DNA of 10,613 nt, taken from the NCBI GenBank assembly GCA_964617695.1, contig CAZTYW010000069.1, forward strand, positions 1-10,613. The letters are read 5' to 3'. Made by a program: the position numbers and the translations under genes. Shown here piece by piece: positions 1-7,318 of the stretch. The DNA comes from CAZTYW01 sp964617695 (lineage in GTDB: Bacteria > Chloroflexota > Dehalococcoidia > UBA2247 > RBG-13-53-26). The notes under the pieces were generated by a model. The model saw only the letters and a program-made list of their open reading frames with translations, was not told the DNA's origin and did not search any database. Each line of letters begins with the position of its first letter. Position 1 is the stretch's first letter.

Positions 1-237
1 AGGCGACCACGACGGACACCTGAGTAGTTGACCCGGGAGCAGCATAGTTGGATCGGTGCCATCGGCATCCATGAGGCAGATGCCGCCCACCGACACGAAA
101 GCGATCTGGCTACCGTCAGGTGACCATGTGGGAGACGAGCCGGGGCCCAGGCCCACAACGTCATCCCCGCCCCCACATGAGGCGAGCACCAGGGAAGCCA
201 GGCCTATACATACCAGCAATCGAAGTGCGATTCTCAT
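1..237 (-). CDS. Lipoprotein with TolB/PD40-type beta-propeller repeats (N-terminal part, cut by window edge)
   Basis: Reading the minus strand from the ATG at 237 gives 79 codons open to the window edge. Residues 1-21 form a lipoprotein signal: MRIALRLL, a hydrophobic stretch, then the lipobox LASC, so Cys21 would be the lipidated residue. A Gly/Asp-rich linker follows. Residues 35-50 read SSPTWSPDGSQIAFVS, a textbook PD40/TolB-like propeller motif. Next comes ICLMDADGTDP, the usual second half of that repeat, and then CPSWSP, the start of the next blade. Such proteins sit on the outer face of the membrane and usually bind proteins or ligands; the partner is unknown here. The stop codon of the upstream gene lies only 6 nt before this ATG and no strong Shine-Dalgarno is visible, so translation is probably coupled. 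Total length and number of blades lie outside the window. Confidence 0.85.
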   Translation of the reverse strand, partial: MRIALRLLVCIGLASLVLASCGGGDDVVGLGPGSSPTWSPDGSQIAFVSVGGICLMDADGTDPTMLLPGQLLRCPSWSP

Positions 238-243
238 GTCTGT

Positions 244-1377
244 CTAACTCGCCGAGGCCACGATCCGGCCCAGATCCTCCAGCGTCGGCCATTCGTGGGC
301 TTGCAGCCAGAAATGGGCGTCGGCGGTGAACCACTCCAGCTCAAACCGGTCTTCCGCTTCCCAGACGATGGCTTTCCTGCCATCAAACTGGGAGACCTCC
401 CCCTGCCTTGCCCTGGACACCAGCTCGAAAAGGTCAAGGGCGGGGTAGGCAGTGGTGGTGACCTCAGCGTCTGCGGTGAGCACCATCTTCACCATGGCTT
501 CAGCACCCCGCATGGCTATTAGCCCGCAGAGCTCCGCCAGGGTGTCAACTTCCTGTGGTACTCCTGGTACTCCGATAGCTTCATCCGAGATCAGAAGATA
601 CGCCGAGCGCGTCCCCGCCATACAGACCCTTTGCACTTCATACGCCGGAGGCAGGTCCAGGTCGGGAATGTCAATCCCCAGGAGAGACTCCGCTTCTTCC
701 AGAGACATCTCCTGGATGTCGGTGCTGGAACTCGGAATAGAGCTGGCTATGGCTATCAACTCCTGTTTCGAAACACTCTTGGGTGCCCTCAAACCGAACT
801 CCAGCATGCTGTGCCACCACACGAGTTGCCATACATCGTCGGTCTCATAGCTAGGCGGGACGTCCCCGCTTGGGGCGAAAACGAGCCTGTCGAACAGAAT
901 CCCCTCGACTGCTCCCACATCGACCACCTCGACCTCCCTCAGACCGTCCGATGCCGATGATTCCGCGTACTGCGATGCGTCGGGCATGTCGCAGACCTCT
1001 TTAATCTCCAACGCCAGCCTCGGTCCCCCCTGCCTTTTGAACTCGTCCTCCCATTCCCGCGCCCAACGCCTGGAGTTGAGGTCGATCTCTCCGTCAGAAT
1101 ACAGCAACAGGACACCCACATCAGAAGACCGGAAGCCGTAGGCGGCGATACGCTGCAATTCGTAGCCCTCGGGGATGTGCGTCGGGGTGGGGACAATCCT
1201 CCCTATGATGACCTCAGCCTCATCCAGGGTCGACACTTCTCCGAGCAGAAAGCCCAGATAAGAGACGTTCGTCGGCCGGAATTCGCCTGCTCGGCCGCAG
1301 GCGAGGCCCGTCCCGCAATACACCAGGCAAGCCAGCAACACAATCGTCAGGATTCTAATGGCGACAGTCATGCGCAT
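244..1377 (-). CDS. Exported protein of unknown function with two DUF4367-like halves
   Basis: A 377-residue protein. The frame is open up to 1479, but the promoter at 1412-1440 lies inside that extension, so the ATG at 1377 (or 1371, two codons on) is the likely start. Residues 1-28 are a signal peptide: basic start, core ILTIVLLACLVY, then GLACG. Cys21 or Cys27 could be lipidated, but neither fits the lipobox well, so simple Sec export is equally possible. The mature part is an internal duplication. Residues about 49-215 and 225-377 each start with a [S/T]LDEAE/SLEEAE helix, continue with IPEGYELQR or LPPAYEVQR, and end with a strand plus an ELIAIASSI or DLGRIVASAS helix. That order matches DUF4367-type domains found in secreted or anti-sigma-linked proteins. 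The gene is followed after 6 nt by the TolB-type lipoprotein, which suggests a shared envelope role. The molecular function is unknown. Confidence 0.8.
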   Translation of the reverse strand: MRMTVAIRILTIVLLACLVYCGTGLACGRAGEFRPTNVSYLGFLLGEVSTLDEAEVIIGRIVPTPTHIPEGYELQRIAAYGFRSSDVGVLLLYSDGEIDLNSRRWAREWEDEFKRQGGPRLALEIKEVCDMPDASQYAESSASDGLREVEVVDVGAVEGILFDRLVFAPSGDVPPSYETDDVWQLVWWHSMLEFGLRAPKSVSKQELIAIASSIPSSSTDIQEMSLEEAESLLGIDIPDLDLPPAYEVQRVCMAGTRSAYLLISDEAIGVPGVPQEVDTLAELCGLIAMRGAEAMVKMVLTADAEVTTTAYPALDLFELVSRARQGEVSQFDGRKAIVWEAEDRFELEWFTADAHFWLQAHEWPTLEDLGRIVASAS

Positions 1378-1411
1378 CTTGGGTATTCTTGTGAGCAGTT
1401 CGTGTGAGCTA

Positions 1412-1440
1412 ATTGTAAAGTCTTTGGGCCGACACGTCAA
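1412..1440 (-). promoter_or_regulatory. Sigma70-type promoter of the exported-protein operon
   Basis: On the minus strand TTGACG (1440-1435) is separated by exactly 17 nt from TACAAT (1417-1412), each one mismatch from consensus. Transcription would begin near 1405, leaving a leader of about 28 nt before the ATG at 1377. This is the best promoter match in the window, and it rules against translation starting at 1479. Confidence 0.7.
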
Positions 1441-1516
1441 CAGGATGTGTACGTCATACAACAAAGACTGTATCATCAAAGTTGCATGAGGGCGCTGTCC
1501 AGGCCAGGCTCCAGGC

Positions 1517-1543
1517 TTGACGCATCGTCTTCTGTGCTATACG
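1517..1543 (+). promoter_or_regulatory. Candidate sigma70 promoter for the SDR-EthD operon
   Basis: TTGACG (1517-1522) is followed after 15 nt by TATACG (1538-1543). The -10 is preceded by TG at 1535-1536, one base away, forming an extended -10 element that could offset the short spacer. A start near 1550 would give a leader of about 50 nt before the ATG at 1600. It is weaker than the divergent promoter at 1412-1440. Confidence 0.4.
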
Positions 1544-1586
1544 CTGTTGAGAAAAACAGGCCACGTTTGGCCAAGTCTGGCAATAA

Positions 1587-1592
1587 GGGGGG
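1587..1592 (+). promoter_or_regulatory. Ribosome binding site that fixes the SDR start
   Basis: A GGGGGG run in the context AAGGGGGGT ends 7 nt before the ATG at 1600. It selects that ATG over the in-frame ATG at 1447, whose extra 51 codons would run through the promoter region and lack SDR-like sequence. Confidence 0.75.
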
Positions 1593-1599
1593 TAACACA

Positions 1600-2409
1600 A
1601 TGTCAACGTTGCGGAACTTCAGAACCAAATACGGCCCGTGGGCGCTGGTCACGGGCGCCGCCCGCGGGCTGGGCGCCGAGTTCTCGCGGCAGATCGCAGC
1701 CCTGGGCATCGACCTGGTGCTGGTCGATCAGCTCGAAGATGAGCTGGCACAGGTGGCCGCCGAGATCCAGAACGGTGGCCGCCAGGTGAGGGCGGTGGTA
1801 GCCGACCTGGCAGACGGAGGCTCCGTAGACGCCGTCTGCCAGCAGACCGAAGGACTGGAGATCGGTCTGCTTGTCAGCAACGCGGCTCACATGCCGGTGC
1901 GACTGTTCCTCGAAGCCAGCCTGGAAGACAAGCTGAGGACGGTGGCCGTGAATGTACGGGCACCGCTCATTCTGGCCCACGAACTGGGGCCGAGGATGGC
2001 AGACCGCGGCCGCGGCGGAATAATCTTCCTTGCGTCAGCGGCCGCCCTGCAGGGGGTTGCCTACGTAGCCGACTATGCCGCCAGCAAAGCTTTCAACCTC
2101 ATTCTGGCCGAGGGCCTCTGGGACGAACTGGGCCAGCACGGTGTGGATGTCCTGGGCTTCATGCCCGGGGCAACACGCACACCGGGTTTAATGAATTCCA
2201 GGCCGCGTCTGGAACGCTCGCGGCTGGCAACACTAATGGAGCCAGAGCCAACCGTCAGCGAGGCATTGCGGGCGCTGGGCAGAAGGCCGAACCAGATCGC
2301 AGGCAGGAGAAACCGCTGGAGCGCTCTGTTGATGCGCATGATGCCGCGTAAGATGGCAATCACCCTTGTCGGGAATACCATGCGCGCCTGGTATGGGAAC
2401 GAGCAATAG
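1600..2409 (+). CDS. Short-chain dehydrogenase/reductase (SDR), classical type
   Basis: A 269-residue protein, normal for a classical SDR. It probably oxidises an alcohol or reduces a ketone with a nicotinamide cofactor in the cytoplasm. The cofactor loop TGAARGLG is at residues 18-25. Asp43 closes the second strand (LVLVD), which favours NAD(H) over NADP(H). The other SDR marks are all present: ADL at 68-70, NAA at 94-96 (for the usual NAG), Asn119, catalytic Ser146, Tyr159 and Lys163 in YAASK, and PG at 189-190 followed by ATRTPG. All catalytic residues are intact. The C-terminal 60 residues are basic and Met-rich (MRMMPRKM), resembling SDRs that act on fatty or steroid substrates, but the substrate cannot be named. 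The EthD-like gene follows 47 nt downstream on the same strand, so the two are probably co-transcribed. Confidence 0.92.
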   Translation: MSTLRNFRTKYGPWALVTGAARGLGAEFSRQIAALGIDLVLVDQLEDELAQVAAEIQNGGRQVRAVVADLADGGSVDAVCQQTEGLEIGLLVSNAAHMPVRLFLEASLEDKLRTVAVNVRAPLILAHELGPRMADRGRGGIIFLASAAALQGVAYVADYAASKAFNLILAEGLWDELGQHGVDVLGFMPGATRTPGLMNSRPRLERSRLATLMEPEPTVSEALRALGRRPNQIAGRRNRWSALLMRMMPRKMAITLVGNTMRAWYGNEQ

Positions 2410-2456
2410 CTGCCTACGCTAATCAGGCATGCGGACCACAAACGGAGGACAAGCGA

Positions 2457-3158
2457 ATGGAGAAGATGGTCTACCTGGTCTGGAAACATGAAACAGACTC
2501 GTCAACCGACTTCAGGCAGAAGTTGTTGGGTACGGTCTCCCAGCAGCTTATCAAGCTAGGCGTGCACAAGTTGCGCGTCAGCGTGGTCGACGAAGACGTC
2601 GCCCCGGCTGACCCAATGCGTATCGAAAACACCAGGCCGCCCATGTCTGGCATGGTGTCCGTTTGGGTGGACACTGCTATCAGTCGAAAGCCGGTAGAGG
2701 AGGCAATCCAGAGCTCCGTTGCCCGCATGGCAGGGTATCTGGTGACCGAGTCCGAGCCTATTGTCAACACCAGGCACGTGGCAGCCGACGGCCAGCGCAC
2801 ACCGGGCATGAACCAGGTCGCACTCCTGCGTAGACCTCCACGCCTCGACTACGGTCACTGGCTGGATATTTGGCTTGGCAGCCATACCCAGGTCGCCATT
2901 GAAACACAGTCAACTTTCGGCTATCGCCAGAACGTGGTCGTCCGTCCGCTGACGTACGCCGCACCGCCGTATGATGCCATCGTTGAGGAGAACTTCCCCG
3001 AGGCAGCCATGACAGACCGTCTGGCATTCTATGACTCGGTTGGCAATGAAGAGCAGTACAAGAAACGCGAGCGGCAAATGGTGCAGAGCTGCTCCAGGTT
3101 CATCGACTTCGACAAGATTGACTGCATACCCACCAGCGAATATGTCATGAAGTCCTGA
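2457..3158 (+). CDS. EthD-domain-like protein with two ferredoxin-like halves
   Basis: A 233-residue protein; GGAGG at 2444-2448 ends 8 nt before the ATG. The second half (about residues 118-233) carries the EthD pattern: strand NQVALLRRP, then HWLDIWLGSH with His134 and His143, a GYRQNVVVRPLT strand, and a final FIDFDKIDCIPTSEYV strand. The first half (about 3-105) has the same order more loosely: MVYLVWK, a helix of about 20 residues, strand HKLRVSVVDEDV, strand GMVSVWVD, a helix, and a last strand. So this looks like a fused dimeric alpha/beta barrel. EthD itself is needed for growth on ethyl tert-butyl ether with a P450 system, but its exact chemistry is unclear, and relatives occur beside many redox genes. 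No P450 gene is nearby. Pairing with an SDR suggests a catabolic or modifying step on a small organic compound. The gene ends before the shared terminator at 3220-3251. Confidence 0.75.
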   Translation: MEKMVYLVWKHETDSSTDFRQKLLGTVSQQLIKLGVHKLRVSVVDEDVAPADPMRIENTRPPMSGMVSVWVDTAISRKPVEEAIQSSVARMAGYLVTESEPIVNTRHVAADGQRTPGMNQVALLRRPPRLDYGHWLDIWLGSHTQVAIETQSTFGYRQNVVVRPLTYAAPPYDAIVEENFPEAAMTDRLAFYDSVGNEEQYKKRERQMVQSCSRFIDFDKIDCIPTSEYVMKS

Positions 3159-3219
3159 GCCGTTTGGCTGTGTCCCCCGACAGACACACGGATGTCACCG
3201 CACTCCCGGCAAATGGAAA

Positions 3220-3251
3220 GACCGGAAGGGCAACGTGCGTCCCTTCCGGTC
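3220..3251. terminator. Bidirectional intrinsic terminator between convergent units
   Basis: GACCGGAAGGG (3220-3230) and CCCTTCCGGTC (3241-3251) form a perfect 11-bp stem with a 10-nt loop. On the plus strand CTTTCTTTG follows, and on the minus strand TTTCCATTT follows, so both sides have a T-rich tail. It lies 61 nt after the EthD-like stop and 35 nt after the stop of the 577-aa flavoprotein gene, and can end both transcripts. Confidence 0.85.
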
Positions 3252-3286
3252 CTTTCTTTGACCTGATCGTTTTGAGGTGATAGTCC

Positions 3287-5020
3287 CTACGCCTTATACG
3301 ACTTCGGCTGGGCCGACTCCTGCACTCTCTTTCTCACCTTCCACAACTGGTCAATCAGGGAATCAGGCTCTTCTTTGCCAGCCTCTTCCCAGGGTTTGGC
3401 CAGCCCCATGTCCGCGGCAATGATCTTGTAGCAGTTGTATGACTCGCTGGCACCCGCATTTGAGCCCAGATGCCAGCACCCTCCCGTTGCATACAGGTTC
3501 TTGATCGGCGTCCTGTGGTTGGCCAGCTCAGGGGTGGGCCTGTTATTCTCTACCTGATAGTACGTGCGGTCTATCCCAGCCATCGTACCCATCGGCGCCA
3601 GGTTCTTCATGCGCAGGTTGTCGTAGGGGCTATTGGTGTCAACACCAATCACGTTGTCCCAGGTCATGTTAGGTGCGTACTGCTCCCAGATCTGCATAAG
3701 CTCGTCGGCATATCGTTTCTTTATCTCCAGCCATTCCCTCTCAGTATGCCTCGTCGCCGGTGGCCCAAGCTGTTCGTTCTGGACCACGTGCTTTCCGGGA
3801 GGAGCATACGAGGGATCAGCCAGACTATGGCAGCCCACCGTGGGGGCATAGTCTTCGAGCGGCGGCCACATACCCATCTTGGCGTATTTGCACTCCCTGG
3901 CGATGTGCTCCGGATCGGGGTCAGGCTGGAGTCCAAGCCATTCACATTCGTGTATGTCTGGATTAAACGCTTCAGCCTTGTACTTGGGGGCCTCGTGGAG
4001 AGCAAGGGTATACCACATGAGGCAGCCGAAGGACTTCTCCAGGAGCTCCACACGCTTGGCCGTCTGGTCATCAATATGCTCCCTGCCTATCAAATCGAAC
4101 AGCAACTGGTGCGGGGCCAGCGTGCTGACCACGAGCTTCCTCGCTTTGATCTCACTGCCATCGGTGAGACGAACGCCCGTGGCGGTCCCATTCTCAATGA
4201 TCGCCTTCTCCACCTCAGCGTGGGTGAAGAACTGGCATCCCTGCTGCACCAGGATCTGGTGAGCGGCGTGAGCTATCTGGTGGGTGCCGCCCCTGCAAAA
4301 ACCGATGAGCGGAAGGTAAGAGGCAAAACCCATTGCCGTAGCGCCCCACCCAGGCTCGTTTATGTCATTGACTGAAGAGACGGCGAACCTGAGAATGCAC
4401 GACTGCAGTTCCGGACTCTCAAACCACTCCTTGATCATGCGCAAGCTACTGGCGGTCAAGACCAGCGAGTCCGGCGTAAAGCCGGCCTCAATCAGCTTCG
4501 GGTACACCTCAATCTGCCTGTTGAGGATCTCGGGTGCGAGCCTGAACTCGCCCGGATTGAATATCAGGTCAGCCTGGACTCTCCAGTACTCGGTGCTATG
4601 CTCCAACTGCGCCAGCTTGAGCCACTTCTCTGCATCCTTCTTCGAGAAGCGGGCAATCTGCTCGGCGGTACGCTCCTGGTCGGGATCGTACTTCTGACTA
4701 TAGATGGAAAGGCATGTCTCGGCATCTCTGAAAACGAAGCCGTCGCTGCACAAATGCTGGTCCCATTGACACCCATATTCCCAGAATTCGGGAAAATCGC
4801 GCCACACGGGCAGGTAGTACATCGGCAAGATGATGTTGGCATGGGTATTGCCTCGAAAGCCCGGTGCCGCGCTCTCCTCGGTGGCCAGACAGCCACCAAT
4901 CTCGTGTCTCCTCTCGAATATGCCTACGCTCATGCCACCGTATTTGATCAAATACATGGCAAGCAGCAGCGCCTTGTTCCCTCCACCAACAATCACCGCA
5001 TCAAAAGTCCCGTCAGCCAT
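3287..5020 (-). CDS. FAD-dependent oxidoreductase, phytoene desaturase-like (COG1233), 577 aa
   Basis: Member of the CrtI/PYROXD2-type flavoprotein superfamily, which desaturates or isomerises hydrophobic substrates. The dinucleotide-binding fold starts at residue 6: FDAVIVGGGNKALLLA, with GGGNKA at 12-17, where the third glycine of GxGxxG is replaced by Ala. Glu36 (IFERR) should bind the ADP ribose, and EIGG at 40-43 is the usual next motif. RGGTHQIAHA near 243-252 matches the family's central GG motif. The C-terminal flavin segment starts at NLYATGG (508) and contains YNC at 528-530. The frame extends to 5065, but the ribosome binding site fits the ATG at 5020, matching the paralogue at 7342-9066. 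The two proteins align almost without gaps and are more than half identical by eye. It is last in the redox cluster, 369 nt after the 82-aa gene, so it may have its own promoter. Substrate unknown. Confidence 0.88.
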   Translation of the reverse strand: MADGTFDAVIVGGGNKALLLAMYLIKYGGMSVGIFERRHEIGGCLATEESAAPGFRGNTHANIILPMYYLPVWRDFPEFWEYGCQWDQHLCSDGFVFRDAETCLSIYSQKYDPDQERTAEQIARFSKKDAEKWLKLAQLEHSTEYWRVQADLIFNPGEFRLAPEILNRQIEVYPKLIEAGFTPDSLVLTASSLRMIKEWFESPELQSCILRFAVSSVNDINEPGWGATAMGFASYLPLIGFCRGGTHQIAHAAHQILVQQGCQFFTHAEVEKAIIENGTATGVRLTDGSEIKARKLVVSTLAPHQLLFDLIGREHIDDQTAKRVELLEKSFGCLMWYTLALHEAPKYKAEAFNPDIHECEWLGLQPDPDPEHIARECKYAKMGMWPPLEDYAPTVGCHSLADPSYAPPGKHVVQNEQLGPPATRHTEREWLEIKKRYADELMQIWEQYAPNMTWDNVIGVDTNSPYDNLRMKNLAPMGTMAGIDRTYYQVENNRPTPELANHRTPIKNLYATGGCWHLGSNAGASESYNCYKIIAADMGLAKPWEEAGKEEPDSLIDQLWKVRKRVQESAQPKSYKA

Positions 5021-5024
5021 CATA

Positions 5025-5030
5025 CCTCCT
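5025..5030 (-). promoter_or_regulatory. Ribosome binding site that fixes the start of the 577-aa flavoprotein
   Basis: On the minus strand AGGAGG, then TATG, then ATG at 5020. The first ATG (5023) lies only 1 nt from the AGGAGG and is too close. The second has a 4-nt spacer, identical to the AGGAGG-AACT-ATG of the paralogous gene starting at 9066. This selects 5020 over 5023 and over the upstream in-frame ATG at 5065. Confidence 0.75.
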
Positions 5031-5389
5031 TGTTCAGAAGCGTTGAGATACAACCCAAACCGCAAGACCTGCGGCCAAACTCAACATTGCCAGCATCAAA
5101 CGCTGCAATCCCTCCATTTCCTCTCGTCAGCTCGGAAGCCCCTGCCAGGCCCCCGTTGTTGACAACTTACCTGAGACCACCGCCCCGACCCGATAAAGAG
5201 AACCTCCTCGCACATTGTCATCCAATGACAGCTTGCTCGCTCCAACGTCCTGCCACTGTGTTTGCAGCCATTGGCCAAGATATGAGATGTCAACGAGCTA
5301 AGAGCCAACCGACCAGGTCTCTTCAGGGTGGACCGGCCGACAGGTCCGATGGCAGCCGGTACCACCAGACCCCTCACCCAGGGCTCTAC
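5031..5389. other. Long gap inside the redox cluster, no convincing gene
   Basis: About 360 nt between the 82-aa gene and the last flavoprotein gene, whereas other gaps in the cluster are 23-54 nt. Short frames exist on both strands, but none shows a recognisable protein, and the minus-strand candidate at 5096-5377 lacks a good ribosome binding site. TTGACA occurs on the minus strand at 5293-5288 without a fitting -10 box, and on the plus strand at 5159-5164. A 5-bp inverted repeat (GGACC 5330-5334, GGTCC 5343-5347) has no T-rich tail. The gap could hold a regulatory leader, a decayed gene or a weak promoter; nothing seen decides between these. Confidence 0.4.
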
Positions 5390-5638
5390 CTAAAACTCGC
5401 CGGGATGCTTGGCATCCTTGAACCAGTGAGTCGGTATAAGCAGGAAACTGATAATCGAGGCTTTCAGAACGCATCTGAATAGCTTCGCCAAGTCCTGGAG
5501 ACTCACGGCTGCGCGAATCCTCCAGCGCACCGGCTCCAGGGTATCCACAAGCATGATCAGGTAATCGCCCTGACGTACGACGTCGTGAATCTTCCCCGTC
5601 AGCTCGGTCTTTCCTAGCCCCGTTGATCTGAACAACAT
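5390..5638 (-). CDS. Small protein of unknown function, 82 aa
   Basis: I do not recognise a family. It starts 23 nt after the stop of the 541-aa flavoprotein gene on the same strand. A GGGGG run (5653-5649) lies 10 nt before the ATG, a slightly long spacer. The sequence looks like a real folded protein: TELTGKIHDVVRQGDYLIMLVDT suggests two beta strands with a turn, EPVRWRIRAAVSLQDL a third strand and a short helix, and residues 51-68 (AKLFRCVLKASIISFLLI) a hydrophobic helix that could sit at a membrane. A short polar tail follows. There is no signal peptide and no metal-binding pattern. Its position between flavoprotein genes suggests an accessory or membrane-docking role, but that is inference. 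It could also be a chance frame, though no competing frame here looks better. Confidence 0.6.
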   Translation of the reverse strand: MLFRSTGLGKTELTGKIHDVVRQGDYLIMLVDTLEPVRWRIRAAVSLQDLAKLFRCVLKASIISFLLIPTHWFKDAKHPGEF

Positions 5639-5661
5639 GTTGCACTAACCCCCTTCGAGTG

Positions 5662-7287
5662 TTATATGTAGTTGCCTGCCCGTGCCTCGGTGACCATTTC
5701 AGGCTCTTTCCACCACTTCTCTATCCCGTAGTCCTCAGCTACGCGGTTGGCGCAGTTGTATCCCGGCCCCCAGATCACGCACCCGCCCGGCCACACGCTC
5801 GAACCACCCACATAAAGGTTCTTCACCGGAGTGCTGTTGTGCGAACACTCCTGGTTGGGCCTCAGAAACCCCATCTGCAGCGGGTGGTACATCCCCTGCT
5901 TATAGCCTCCCTTCACCATGTTGGCAAACTTGTTCTGAATGTCCGCCGGTGAGGTTATGTACGTCCACAGTATGTTGTCCCTGGTTACGTTGGGGGCGTA
6001 CTGCTGCAGCTTGGCGCACTGTTTCTCAGCCCACTCCTCCCTGAACTTGCGGTTCAGCCACTTCTCGGATCCCCCGTCCTTGAGATCGAAGGGGGCCATT
6101 TGCGACAGCAACCCGGAGCACTTGCCCGGCGGGGCCTGGTACGGGTCGTGCACACTGGGGAAGCAGGCATTGTAGCCAACATCCTCCCGCAGCGCGCCGT
6201 CGCGCATCGCATCCCAATGGCCCTTAAGTGCCTCCAGGCTGTCATAGCCGATCAGGTAGATGAAGGCCTCATTGATCTGCGGGTCGGACTCAGCCGCTTT
6301 GAACCTGGGAGGTTCTGCCATGGCCAGGTGCACATCAAACAGGCTCCACTTCTCCCATTGCCAGCTCTTCACCATGTCCACGAATTCCTTCGCCAGATTC
6401 TGCTCTCCGACATACTTCAGGAACGTCTGGTGTATATCAATGGTGCTGACAATCGCCTTGTCTGCAAAGTACTGGGTACCGTCCTCCAGCTCCACGCCCT
6501 TAGCTGCGCCGTTCTCCATGATGATTCGCTTTATCTGGGCACTGGTCCTCACCTGCCCCTGGTTTTCGAAGTACCGCTTGAGCAGGGCATTGGAGATCCG
6601 GTGAGAGCCACCAGCCACCAGGCGGTAGTTCACCAGCCTGTTGAGATACAGGGCAATCAGATAGCCGAGTCCCGTCTGGCTGTAGTCCATGCCCCAGTGA
6701 CAGCAGGCGTAAAGCATAAGCGTCCTGACATACTCATTCTCATACAGGTCGCACACCACCTGCTCCGGGGTCTTCTCCGCCATCTCGTACATGGCCATGC
6801 CTATGTCCGTCATCTGCGCCTTGGCCGCCATGAGAGGAGCCGGCTCGGGCGGGGCGAAGCAGATCGGCGCGGCCAACTTCTTCATCATCTCATCATAGAG
6901 CCGGTACATCTCCCGGTAGCTGTCGGCGTCCTTCTGGGAGAACTTGGCTATGGAGGCGCAGGTCTTGTCCACATCGGCGTAGAGGCAGAGGCACTTCCCG
7001 TCCTTGAGCGGCATGGCCCACTGCAGTTCAGGCCGGATATGCCTCACATCGTACTCTTCGAAATTCATGTCCTTGTACACGGGGGCGTAGTCCACCATCA
7101 TGTGGTAGATAGCATGGGTGTTGTGGAAGAAGTCCGGAAGAGTCACCTGTTCGGTGGCTAGCCCTCCTCCCACCTCAAACCTCTTCTCCAGCAGCAGGCA
7201 CTTCTGACCGGCCTTGCTCAGGTATGCCCCAATCTCAAGCCCGTTGGGGCCACCCCCAATTATGATTATGTCGAACTTGTCTGCCAT
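5662..7287 (-). CDS. FAD-dependent oxidoreductase, phytoene desaturase-like (COG1233), 541 aa
   Basis: Same superfamily as its two neighbours but clearly divergent. AAGGAGG precedes the ATG by 4 nt. The dinucleotide fold is canonical: FDIIIIGGGPNGLEIGAYL with GGGPNG at residues 11-16, acidic Glu34 (LLLEKR) and EVGGG at 38-42. A central AGGSHRISNALL motif and a C-terminal NLYVGGSSVWPGG segment (from residue 490) complete the FAD site; the PGG is closer to typical CrtI-type enzymes than the neighbours' versions. YNC lies at 510-512, as in the other two. Shared landmarks also include APNVTRDN and TPVKNLY. The middle domain (about 110-230) is rich in Met and Cys and unlike the neighbours, suggesting a different substrate. 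It likely works on a hydrophobic compound, perhaps at the membrane. It lies 54 nt downstream of the 574-aa gene with a hairpin between them. Confidence 0.88.
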   Translation of the reverse strand: MADKFDIIIIGGGPNGLEIGAYLSKAGQKCLLLEKRFEVGGGLATEQVTLPDFFHNTHAIYHMMVDYAPVYKDMNFEEYDVRHIRPELQWAMPLKDGKCLCLYADVDKTCASIAKFSQKDADSYREMYRLYDEMMKKLAAPICFAPPEPAPLMAAKAQMTDIGMAMYEMAEKTPEQVVCDLYENEYVRTLMLYACCHWGMDYSQTGLGYLIALYLNRLVNYRLVAGGSHRISNALLKRYFENQGQVRTSAQIKRIIMENGAAKGVELEDGTQYFADKAIVSTIDIHQTFLKYVGEQNLAKEFVDMVKSWQWEKWSLFDVHLAMAEPPRFKAAESDPQINEAFIYLIGYDSLEALKGHWDAMRDGALREDVGYNACFPSVHDPYQAPPGKCSGLLSQMAPFDLKDGGSEKWLNRKFREEWAEKQCAKLQQYAPNVTRDNILWTYITSPADIQNKFANMVKGGYKQGMYHPLQMGFLRPNQECSHNSTPVKNLYVGGSSVWPGGCVIWGPGYNCANRVAEDYGIEKWWKEPEMVTEARAGNYI

Positions 7288-7318
7288 CTTTCCTCCTTAG
7301 CTCAGCTTTTTATTGGCT

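Noticed and set aside
1378..1479. N-terminal extension of the DUF4367-like protein
   Set aside because: The promoter at 1412-1440 falls inside it, and the signal peptide is only terminal when translation starts at 1377 or 1371.
3470..4375. Plus-strand open frame of 301 codons
   Set aside because: It is fully antisense to the 577-aa flavoprotein. A similar antisense frame occurs at 7339-8043 over the paralogue, as expected for mirrored coding sequence.
5021..5065. N-terminal extension of the 577-aa flavoprotein
   Set aside because: The AGGAGG site lies inside it, and the paralogue begins at the equivalent of the ATG at 5020.
5265..5293. Promoter for the last flavoprotein gene using TTGACA at 5293-5288
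   Set aside because: At the proper distance the -10 position reads TGGCTG, which does not resemble TATAAT.
4598..5482. Plus-strand open frame of 294 codons
   Set aside because: It lies antisense to the 577-aa flavoprotein, its start and ribosome binding site, has no ribosome binding site of its own and no family features.
6100..7161. Plus-strand open frame of 353 codons
   Set aside because: It is antisense to the conserved core of the 541-aa flavoprotein, and the translation (His-, Leu- and Val-rich) looks like a mirror frame of GC-rich coding DNA.
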